NCBI GenBank assembly: GCA_013397845.1
Contig: VZTG01009275.1
Location: 307,329-371,328, forward strand
DNA from: Melanocharis versteri
Lineage: Eukaryota; Chordata; Aves; Passeriformes; Melanocharitidae
Reading direction: 5' to 3'
Length of the DNA stretch: 64,000 bases
Shown in pieces: positions 25,601 through 31,483 of the stretch (positions within the stretch are counted from its first letter, which is position 1; every line of letters begins with the position of its first letter). A model generated the notes under the pieces. It did no database searches. It saw nothing but the letters and a program-made list of their open reading frames with translations, and was not told where the DNA came from. A program made the position numbers and the translations under genes.

Positions 25601-25900
25601 AAATGAGATTTCTTTTTTTTCCTCTCTAAAGCAGGGGAAGGAGGGAGGGAGCTCAAAGACTAACTTCCCAACATTCTGAATTTAAGTAATTTGTTCTGGA
25701 AGGAAGTTACAAAGTTTATCTCAAACTGTTTTCCCTAACAGAAATCACCAAGTGACTACAACAACTTTGACAGAGAATTTCTGAGCGAGAAGCCAAAATT
25801 GTCTTACAGCGACAAAAACCTGATCGAGTCCATGGATCAGTCTGCATTTGATGGATTTTCTTTTATTAACCCAAAATTTGAACAGATCTTGAACAAGTAA
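4451..25900 (+). CDS. PRKCD: Protein kinase C delta, 16 coding exons (5'-partial)
   Basis: Diacylglycerol-dependent, calcium-independent (novel class) Ser/Thr kinase acting at membranes, in the cytosol and in the nucleus. Exons: 4451-4650, 5922-5982, 14344-14500, 15149-15180, 15862-15947, 16220-16349, 16965-17065, 18198-18294, 18606-18733, 19400-19573, 20115-20206, 21708-21770, 22962-23100, 23927-24115, 24354-24482, 25742-25900. All junctions are GT-AG and phases join without a stop. With human numbering (first 39 residues missing) the order is C2-like domain, C1A, C1B, V3 hinge, kinase domain, C-tail. Visible motifs are two complete H/C zinc-binding sets, GKGSFGK, FAIKALKKD, YRDLKLDN, DFG, GTPDYIAPE and the hydrophobic motif GFSFINP. 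Delta rather than theta is shown by RGKTLVQKKPTMYPEW, the VGIYQ tyrosine context and LSYSDKNLI. Total length would be about 683 residues against 676 in human; the excess lies in the V3 hinge. The first coding exon is not in the window. Confidence 0.97.
5922..5982 (+). CDS. PRKCD: PRKCD exon: end of C2-like domain
   Basis: It encodes LDLQPQGKVLMAVQYFLEDA plus the first base of the next Asp codon. The acceptor is a clean ttctttccacag and the donor is GTAATG. It matches human LDLQPQAKVLMSVQYFLED. The next exon lies 8.4 kb away. Confidence 0.95.
5983..14343 (+). other. PRKCD: PRKCD 8.4-kb intron between C2 and pseudosubstrate exons
   Basis: The largest complete PRKCD intron here. Apart from one CR1-like fragment near 10.1 kb I see no exon-like or RNA-gene structure. 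The frame open at 12952-13407 (151 codons) resembles no family I know and looks like chance. Confidence 0.8.
10105..10220 (+). mobile_element. CR1 LINE fragment, sense
   Basis: The block ttcaaggtcaggctggatgg, then ggctctgaacaacctggtcc and agtgggagttatccctgcct, follows the CR1 3' region. The terminal octamer repeat is degraded. Confidence 0.75.
14344..14500 (+). CDS. PRKCD: PRKCD exon: pseudosubstrate and start of C1A
   Basis: After an acidic linker (CRQSMKEEEGTV) comes TINRRGAIKQA, the autoinhibitory pseudosubstrate in which Ala replaces the phosphoacceptor. Then come HYIKNHEF (Tyr155 position in human) and the first C1A zinc ligands, CSVC. The exon ends two bases into a Trp codon before GTAAGA. 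Confidence 0.97.
15149..15180 (+). CDS. PRKCD: PRKCD micro-exon of 32 bp: middle of C1A
   Basis: It encodes (W)GLNKQGYKCR and the first base of a Gln codon. Phase 2 in and phase 1 out join both neighbours exactly. It carries the QG turn and the third zinc-coordinating Cys of C1A. Too short to find by length alone; family identity and the GTAAGT donor support it. Confidence 0.95.
15862..15947 (+). CDS. PRKCD: PRKCD exon: end of C1A
   Basis: It encodes (Q)CNAAIHKKCIDKIIGRC followed by the linker TGTAANSRDTM. It supplies the remaining zinc ligands (C, H, C, C) of C1A. The acceptor is tgtcttgaag and the donor is GTAAGA. Confidence 0.97.
16220..16349 (+). CDS. PRKCD: PRKCD exon: C1B diacylglycerol-binding finger, first part
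   Basis: It encodes FQKERFNIDMPHRFRVYNYM, then [20 protein letters not shown] and KCE. The Trp in SLLWGL is the novel-PKC residue linked to high diacylglycerol affinity; conventional PKCs have Tyr there. Higher G+C than the flanking introns. Confidence 0.97.
16965..17065 (+). CDS. PRKCD: PRKCD exon: end of C1B and start of V3
   Basis: It encodes (E)[20 protein letters not shown], then QKLLAEALNQVSQ. It completes the C1B zinc ligands. The spliced product reads KCEECG where human has KCEDCG, a conservative change at the junction codon. Confidence 0.96.
18198..18294 (+). CDS. PRKCD: PRKCD exon: V3 hinge up to the caspase site
   Basis: It encodes KSTRRPDSGSVESVGIYQDF, then DKKHKAPGGDTT and the first base of an Asp codon. 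The Tyr in VGIYQDF matches human Tyr313, a known Src-family phosphorylation site. The exon ends inside the caspase-3-type motif DTTD/N, the counterpart of human DMQD/N. Donor GTGAGG. Reading on into the intron meets an in-frame TAA at 18345-18347. Confidence 0.94.
18606..18733 (+). CDS. PRKCD: PRKCD exon: V3 hinge and start of kinase domain (tandem acceptor)
   Basis: It encodes (D)NSEYDKLWEVNTTKPAPRT, then PRRKFNIDSFVFHK and VLGKGSFGK, the ATP-binding glycine loop. The acceptor is a NAGNAG pair: AG at 18601-18602 and AG at 18604-18605. The downstream AG (start 18606) gives DTTD/NS and matches human length at the junction. The upstream AG (start 18603) would insert one Ala. The WEVNTTKPAPRTPRRKF stretch is about ten residues longer than the human segment. 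Confidence 0.93.
19400..19573 (+). CDS. PRKCD: PRKCD exon: kinase N-lobe
   Basis: Fifty-eight codons in phase 0 on both sides. It includes FFAIKALKKD with the ATP-anchoring Lys, the DDDVECTMVEKRVL helix-C region with its Glu, and ENPFLTHLYCTFQTK. Acceptor tttttgtag, donor GTAAGA. Confidence 0.97.
20115..20206 (+). CDS. PRKCD: PRKCD exon: kinase hinge
   Basis: It encodes DHLFFVMEFLNGGDLMFHIQ, then DKGRFDLYRA. MEFL is the gatekeeper and hinge segment that lines the ATP pocket. It ends two bases into a Thr codon; donor GTGAGT. Confidence 0.97.
21708..21770 (+). CDS. PRKCD: PRKCD exon: helix E before the catalytic loop
   Basis: It encodes (T)FYGAEILCGLQFLHSKGIIY and two bases of the Arg that opens YRDLK. 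Human has FYAAEIMCGLQF. The following intron splits the Arg codon of the catalytic YRD motif. Confidence 0.97.
22962..23100 (+). CDS. PRKCD: PRKCD exon: catalytic loop and activation segment
   Basis: It contains (R)DLKLDNVMLDKEGHIKIADF with the catalytic Asp and the DFG magnesium ligand, then STFCGTPDYIAPE. The Thr of STFCGTP is the activation-loop phosphosite (Thr507 in human). The donor is GTCAGT, with an unusual C at intron position +3. Confidence 0.97.
23927..24115 (+). CDS. PRKCD: PRKCD exon: kinase C-lobe
   Basis: Sixty-three codons: ILQGLRYTFSVDWWSFGVLL, then [20 protein letters not shown] and [26 protein letters not shown] is the conserved helix-F anchor. The acceptor context (gtgcggcccaag) has a weak pyrimidine tract, but the reading frame fixes the start. 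Donor GTAGGA. Confidence 0.97.
24354..24482 (+). CDS. PRKCD: PRKCD exon: end of the kinase domain
   Basis: It encodes LFERDPAKRLGVTGNIRDHP, then FFKTINWTALEKREVDPPFR and PKV. RDPAKRLG is the AGC-kinase helix-I signature. Phase 0 on both sides; donor GTACGT. Confidence 0.97.
25742..25900 (+). CDS. PRKCD: PRKCD last coding exon: AGC C-terminal tail and stop
   Basis: It encodes KSPSDYNNFDREFLSEKPKL, then SYSDKNLIESMDQSAFDGFS and FINPKFEQILNK, followed by TAA at 25898-25900. LSYSDK holds the turn-motif Ser (Ser645 in human) and GFSFINP the hydrophobic-motif Ser (Ser664). The protein ends NK where human ends ED. Confidence 0.97.
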   Translation, partial: KSPSDYNNFDREFLSEKPKLSYSDKNLIESMDQSAFDGFSFINPKFEQILNK

Positions 25901-26275
25901 GTCTCTGAACAGCTGGACCTTAAAGCAGGGTTACACGTTACAAACCCAGACTCCCAAGTGTTAATGCATTCCAACGACGTCGATACTTCAGAATAATACA
26001 CAGTAGTGTGATGAATTATGTTCAACTCCTGATTTATTGGCAGTGTTTTTATGCATGGTTGGGTTTAAGGTATGTGAATCATGTGCATTATTTTCTCTGT
26101 TTGGGAAAATGTAAATTCTGTTTGGTACTTGAATGTAGTTATGTTATATATATATGTGCTGTATATTTTGCTCGAGAGAAGACATTGGGGAACAGAAGAT
26201 GTCTTTTTAAAATGTGTTTGAGCCCTTGGTTCTTTTATTTGTCTTCAATTAAAAGAAAGTTTAATGTAACTTTCA
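25901..26275 (+). other. PRKCD: PRKCD 3'UTR (inferred)
   Basis: The sequence after the stop is A/T-rich and ends at an inferred cleavage site about 20 bases past an ATTAAA hexamer. Length would be about 375 bases. A second hexamer, AATAAA at 26502-26507, could give a longer form, so the end is uncertain. Confidence 0.55.
26248..26253 (+). promoter_or_regulatory. PRKCD: Candidate PRKCD polyadenylation signal (ATTAAA)
   Basis: The commonest variant hexamer, about 350 bases after the PRKCD stop and followed by a U-rich stretch. It is chosen because it is the first strong hexamer after the stop; no transcript evidence is available here. Confidence 0.5.
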
Positions 26276-28689
26276 TTCATGCCTCTATGATTTTTAACAA
26301 TACACAATTTAACTCCAGTTGTCTTTAAACTACAGTGAAAAAATAATGCTTGGTCAGCCCTGATCGCTTTCCTAAAATATTTGTTGTTTTTGTGAATTAA
26401 CCAAAAGGAAGAATCAGGCAAAAGCAGCGATTCCTAATCTAACAGCAGCTGCTGTGGGAAACAGCTCCGGGGTACTTTGTCTCATGCTTGAACTGTCTTG
26501 GAATAAAGATGTAGCATTTATTCAGCAAAAGNTTATTCCAAGGCAGTTCAAGCATGAGACAAAGTGGCCCAAGCATCCCGGAGCAGCCCCATCCTGCCTG
26601 GGAATGTGGGGCTCTGCCACCACATGCCACTTCCTGCTAGCAGCCACAGCAATCACAGCAGGACAGCATCCAGGTAATGATTGTAGGGTTACTTGCCTGC
26701 TCAGCCTGAGGAATTACTCTGTTTAACTGCCAAACACAAAATCCTTCTTCCACTTTTATTTGCTTATTTGGAGCACAGCAGCTATGGCTCCTTCTGCTTG
26801 CTGGTAGAAGGGCACAAAACCAGACCCTGCTTTCTTGCAACACCTACCTCTGAATTTTGATTTTTAATCATTAATGAGAAAGGAAAGCTAATGTAATTAC
26901 TGCAATGCTCCTTCCAAAACCTTGTCCTTGCAGTCAGCTCATAAAATTCAGACTGAAGCAAGGTTTCCTTGCTTCTCAGGAGCTTTCTGTATCTTGTAAT
27001 ACTATTGCAAATGATTTGATTGTCTCAACGCTGACCAGGCAGAAAAAATGTACATGTGTCAATTCATCCAAGAGTTATGAAATGCTACAGACGCACCCTG
27101 GAGCTTCTGTGTAGATTCAGACTGTTAATCCTGCTAAAAGAGCAGGAGAAAGCTGTAATACTTTGTAGAGACTCAAAAAAATACACTGCTGCCTTTGTTC
27201 TGCTCCTGAAGACCAGCTCTAGCTTATTGTTGTAGCTCAAGTAATGCCAGCATGACTTGGATGCCATCTGAGCCTGCAGCAGATTGAGGCTGAAGGGGCA
27301 GAGCACAGCTGGCAATTCCAAAGAGCCAGGGCTGGCCTGGTTCACCAACCCCAGTGCCAGGGGAACAAGCAGTGCCCTGGGAGGTGCTGCAGGGAGAGCA
27401 GGACACTGGGCTTTTCCCCTTCACAGAACCTACAGCCTCAGTTCTGCTTCACCATTTCTCACCAGAAAGGGATTCTGCTTTCCAGGGTGAGTGCTGGGCC
27501 CTTGCACCCAAGCAGAAGCACATTTCTAGGTAAGAAGTTACACAGGTGGGTGCCAGCAGCAGTGGGTATTTGCACAGCAACAAGCTGTAATGAATCAGAA
27601 GTTGTAGTAAATGTTCCCTGTGGGAGTGCTGGCTCCCTACCCTCACCTGCTTTGCTCTGGAGTAGTAACAAGTGCCAAACCTGCTCAGGAGGCTTCACAC
27701 AGCCCCTCTTTCAGCTGCCGTCTGAGCCAGGAGCATCTCCTGCTGCCACAGCTGTGCCTGACTGCACTTGTGGCAACAGGGGCACAAAGCCCTTTCCTCC
27801 ATGGAGCAGCTGCTCCACCCCTCCTCCCCGGCAGCCCCGTCCTGCTCAGCCCCTGCCCAGGGCCCTGCCCTGCACCACTGTTACCTCCTGGTGAGCTCCT
27901 CCAGCTCCTCTGCTGAATTGCTGCACCCCAGGGCCACCTGTGAGCACCAAACACCTGGGGTCACTCACCCATCAGCTCTGGCTCATCCTCATACTACAGG
28001 AAGTTTCAGCTATTAAAGGATTTTGTCCAGAAAGCAGCCTCAAAGTTCTAAAACAAAGAAGTTACCTCCCCCCAAACAGAAATGCACAGTGCAGTTAAAA
28101 AACTATGAAAACAGTCCTCCCACCTAGCAGAGAAGATACAAGTGGTTACCACCTGGGGGGCTGCAGTCAGCAAGACATGAAAATTTGAGTACATCATTCT
28201 AAAACCACAAAGCAGCAATTAATTTTGTCCTTACCCTTCAGAATGACAAATACCCCTGCAGATTTAATGCCCTTCACCTACCCTCTGCATAGAAACTTGT
28301 ACTGACAGGCAGCATGTGGTTGTTGGGTCTCAGCTTTCTCAAAACACCAGCAGCATTTGGAAGACAGTGTAAGAACAGTGTAGCTCTGAGAGGGTGGATC
28401 GGATCTTCATCCCAGTGACCAGGTAAAACTAATGAAATCTTACCTTTCTCCTCCACCATGTGCAAATCCTGGTGTGCATTTATTTAATCACTTCTTCCAC
28501 CTTCTCCCTCCATTACTGAGTTTCTTAAAAAAATCACAGTTATTTGTCAGAGTAAAGCAACCCCAGGGTGAATTAATTTAATCCTTACACTTATGCCCAA
28601 ACCCAGCTTGTGGAAGCTGTGGAACTGAGGCTCAGGAACACTCACCTGGCACTTCAGCCACTAGAAATGGACACGGAAAGAAACACACA
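26276..28689. other. Intergenic spacer between convergent PRKCD and PFKFB4
   Basis: It holds the inverted repeat at 26474-26565 and a GC-richer stretch around 27.3-27.9 kb with overlapping short open frames on both strands. None resembles a known protein, has splice support or looks conserved by composition. I see no RNA gene. Confidence 0.6.
26474..26565. repeat. Inverted repeat with 33-bp arms around an N
   Basis: Arm 26474-26506 and the reverse complement of 26533-26565 agree at 32 of 33 positions; the sole mismatch is a T/C difference after CTTGAACTG. The 26-base centre contains N at 26532. Outside the arms a CCCGGAGC block reappears at offset positions on both sides, so the similarity may extend with gaps. 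It could be a foldback element, a decayed transposon or an assembly join. Confidence 0.85.
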
Positions 28690-28714
28690 ACAGTGCACCT
28701 TGTAGCATTTGATC

Positions 28715-28720
28715 TTTATT
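28715..28720 (-). promoter_or_regulatory. PFKFB4: Candidate distal PFKFB4 polyadenylation signal (AATAAA)
   Basis: A canonical hexamer on the minus strand followed, about 25 bases later, by a GU/U-rich element (tgttgtgtgtttctttccg). The hexamer-plus-downstream-element layout is textbook, so a longer 3'UTR of about 2.7 kb is plausible. Confidence 0.55.
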
Positions 28721-29020
28721 ACCTGGATCAAAGGTCAAATGATTACATTTGTCTGAAAGATCACAATGAAGGCCAACGATGTAAGAAAGGAGAGTTTAAT
28801 CCCACTCGAGAGACTGCATCTGAGCCAGGCACACACAGAACAGGCAGTCAAATGGTACAAACACAGAAGGCCAGGACAAGGGTTTTCCCCTCCCCTGTCA
28901 GTGACTGTTCTGTCAGGAGTGGGGGACACACACTTTCAGAAAGTGACAATAATCTGCAATCCATAACTGCCTTCCCAGAACAGCAGCTAGGGTTACACCC
29001 TGGGAGAACCCATCACTCCA

Positions 29021-29089
29021 AATCTACATTCAGCTCAGATCTACATTCAGCTCAAATCCACATTCAGCTCAGATCTACATTCATCATCT
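29021..29089. repeat. 17-bp tandem repeat, about 4 copies
   Basis: The unit atctacattcagctcag repeats at 29022, 29039, 29056 and 29073, with one or two changes in copies 2 and 3 and a divergent end in copy 4. It lies between the two PFKFB4 poly(A) candidates. Confidence 0.9.
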
Positions 29090-29197
29090 ACACCTGCTCT
29101 CTCCAGCCAGGGTCAGATGCAGTCACTGATTTAGTACCTTCCTACCGTAGAACCAACAACTTCATTTTTTTTTTCTCTTCAAGTATCAGCACAATAG

Positions 29198-29203
29198 TTT
29201 ATT
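29198..29203 (-). promoter_or_regulatory. PFKFB4: Candidate proximal PFKFB4 polyadenylation signal (AATAAA)
   Basis: A canonical hexamer on the minus strand in an A/U-rich setting with UGUA motifs just upstream. A GU-rich stretch (gttgttggttctacggt) follows after a purine run. It would give a 3'UTR of about 2.2 kb. Confidence 0.6.
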
Positions 29204-29207
29204 TACA
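29200..29207 (-). promoter_or_regulatory. PFKFB4: Pumilio-type element UGUAAAUA overlapping a poly(A) signal
   Basis: The transcript sequence UGUAAAUA fits the Pumilio consensus UGUANAUA and runs into the AATAAA hexamer. UGUA is also the binding core of cleavage factor Im. An 8-base match can occur by chance. Confidence 0.4.
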
Positions 29208-31423
29208 CTTGTATACAATTCTTTTTACTGAACACCCATTGTAGTAAAACACTCATCACAGTATATTTGAAAGCAGGCTATAAAAATACCTACTGTACAT
29301 AGAACACGTAGCCTCGAGGATGTTACAGCACCTCTGACAGATCAGAGAGGTAAAACAAAGGGAGAGAGGAGACTCTTCAAGCCGTGCTCACCAGCAAAGA
29401 GAAGCAGCCCCTGGGCTCAGCTCTCACTGGGGGAAACATTTTTGCCCACTTTTCTTCAGCCGGGTCTGAGCTCACAACCTGCCAGTAAAATCCCACTTTT
29501 CTAATGCAGCCTCCTGGGATTTTTACAGATCAGCCCTGACATTCTCAGTGCAAAAACTGTTTAACCACCCCTCCTGTCCCAGCAGAGGAGCGAGGGCTGC
29601 CTGGGGCACAGCCCGGCTTTCCCACGCCAAAGTGGGAGGGGAAATTGCTCCTTAGTTGTGCCACAAAGGTGGCCTTGTTCACCACACATCAATAAATTCA
29701 CTCCTCTGAGCAGTGCCAGGCAGGCTCTCTCCTCACCCCACAACTACGGGCACAGCTGAATTAATAAAGGTCTGAAATGGCATTACCATAACACACACAC
29801 ACACACAAAGCTTTAGACAGCAGCGCTTGAAGCAAGTGTTTCTGGCCATTCTGCACCCTACACATTCCTCCTCTGAAACAGAACCCAGCAATGCACTATG
29901 GCTTACTTCCAGAGCTGAATATATTGCTGAATTTAGCTTATTTAAAAAAAAAAAAAAAAGTAATCACAACAGCAGCACATTGTTTTATAAACCCTGCACA
30001 AACAAAAGACAACTTAGCCCTTGCCTGCAAAACTATGTTACCAGGGCCTGGTATTTCACACAGGAATTCAGGAAAGAAAAAAAAACCAAAACAACAAAAC
30101 AACTCCAACAACTCACGTGGTAAAAGCTCAATTAATTGTAGAGAATCCTTAGAAAAAACACAGTCCAACTACCAAAGAATAGTTCTCCTCTTTTCAGAGC
30201 TAGAGCCAGCAGCAGTGCTGGCAGCTCACTTCAGTTGTCTGGTAACACACATACAAAATACACTTTGATTTAGTACAGTTAAAAGGTTGTGACCTTGACA
30301 GACACAGTAAATTCCATTTTCAGCACTGGAGTTTCACTGGGCATAAAAGAGCAACGAAGAATTGGGATGATGGAAGGTGCTTAAAAACAATACAAAAAGC
30401 CCCAAGGCAGGTGTGCCATGTTAAAAATTATTTCAGAATTTACCTGGTGTTTTTGTTGCATGAGCTGTTAGAATGGTTAAACTCACCTAACCTTTCTGTA
30501 CTGTTTCCTGATGTACGTATTAAATGCGGCTATAAAAGAGAAACACACACTTTTATGTTGAAATTCATTCCAAAAATACCTTTACAAAAAATTATGACAA
30601 CACTAACAAGACAAGCAGCTTTTCCAGCCCTCGACAGGCTGAATCCTTTTCCCCTCCCTTCCAGACTCAGAAAAGCTGCTCATCCCCTCCCATAACTGCA
30701 GCAGAAGGGACATTTCTCTCTCCATGTCTCTCTTGATTCATTCCCCAGCTGTCACTCACACTCATGTCCTCCACTGCCCTCCAAAATAACACCTGCTCTC
30801 TGGAAAATGTTAAAATCTTGCTAAAACAGCATAATCTTCCAAGTAACAAATCCAGCTTTAATGCTTTGATTTTCCAAAGAGAACATCTCCTTTTATATCA
30901 TGGTTGGCAAACTGAAGTTCAATTTAAAACACAGGACAATTATCAGAGCTGATGGGCTTCCCCATTTAAAGCAGCTTTGCAACATGAAGCCTCCAATGCT
31001 CAAAATGTAGAATTTTGCCCATGTTAAACAACCATCAAAAAAACTCCACGTAATTCTACGCAATCATTCACAGTAAAAATAAGAGAACTCTTAGAAAATA
31101 CACTTACAAAAGAAAATAAAATCTAGTTAAAATCTGACAGTAAAATCAACACGGGCAATTAACCACCTTGCATTATCCACAGACAAACAGTAAAAACCCA
31201 CTGAAACTGCACAAATTTACATGAGAAAGGTCTAAAACCAACTCTGCTCTGCTTCCCACAATCTTTTTACTGATACCTTTCGAGTTCTCCGCGAGCACAG
31301 GTTTTGTCCAAAGGAGCGGAATCACATTCGAAATGTCTGGAAGGGAAGGGGAGGCGCGTCCATCCCGACCCGCTCCGACACCCTGAGCTGCTGGAGGAAG
31401 GGCTGCTGCCCCGGGAGCTGCAG

Positions 31424-31483
31424 CTATAGGTGGGTGGGGACTGTCCTCAAAGCTTCTTCCCTCGACCGATTCACACCTACATT
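31424..31483 (-). CDS. PFKFB4: PFKFB4 last coding exon: C-terminal tail and stop
   Basis: After a long pyrimidine tract and ttgcag, the frame reads NVGVNRSREEALRTVPTHL and stops at TAG (31424-31426). Human PFKFB4 ends NVDISRPPEEALVTVPAHQ, with equal length and the shared frame EEAL.TVP.H. The phase 0 acceptor fits exon 13. This match identifies the terminal exon despite the long intron. Confidence 0.92.
   Translation of the reverse strand, partial: NVGVNRSREEALRTVPTHL

Larger units (their letters stand above)
14501..25741 (+). other. PRKCD: Remaining PRKCD introns, no extra features seen
   Basis: The introns longer than 300 bp are 14501-15148, 15181-15861, 16350-16964, 17066-18197, 18734-19399, 19574-20114, 20207-21707, 21771-22961, 23101-23926 and 24483-25741. 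They show homopolymer runs and ordinary intron sequence. I found no additional coding exon, RNA gene or recognisable mobile element in them. Confidence 0.7.
28692..31423 (-). other. PFKFB4: PFKFB4 3'UTR (inferred)
   Basis: It runs from the stop codon to the inferred cleavage site of the distal signal; the proximal signal would end it near 29180. It contains a U16 run in the transcript (29944-29959), an (AC)n tract on the plus strand (29790-29807), U-rich blocks and the 17-bp tandem repeat. The frame following the stop shows no conserved coding. Confidence 0.65.

Noticed and set aside
4451..25900. Assignment of the left gene to PRKCQ (PKC theta), the nearest paralogue
   Set aside because: Theta differs in the C2 region, hinge and C-tail; the window matches delta at RGKTLVQKK, VGIYQ, DNS and LSYSDKNLI.
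27487..27954. Overlapping open frames on both strands in the GC-richer spacer between the genes
   Set aside because: The frames reflect low stop density in GC-rich DNA; proteins are low-complexity Pro/Ser/Ala-rich with no motif.
28693..29244. 183-codon plus-strand frame between the genes
   Set aside because: It runs through the 17-bp tandem repeat and both antisense poly(A) signals and has no recognisable domain.
31258..31424. Open minus-strand frame downstream of the PFKFB4 stop, ending DKTCARGELERYQ
   Set aside because: It is in a different frame from PFKFB4, follows its stop codon and has no recognisable family, so it is best read as 3'UTR.
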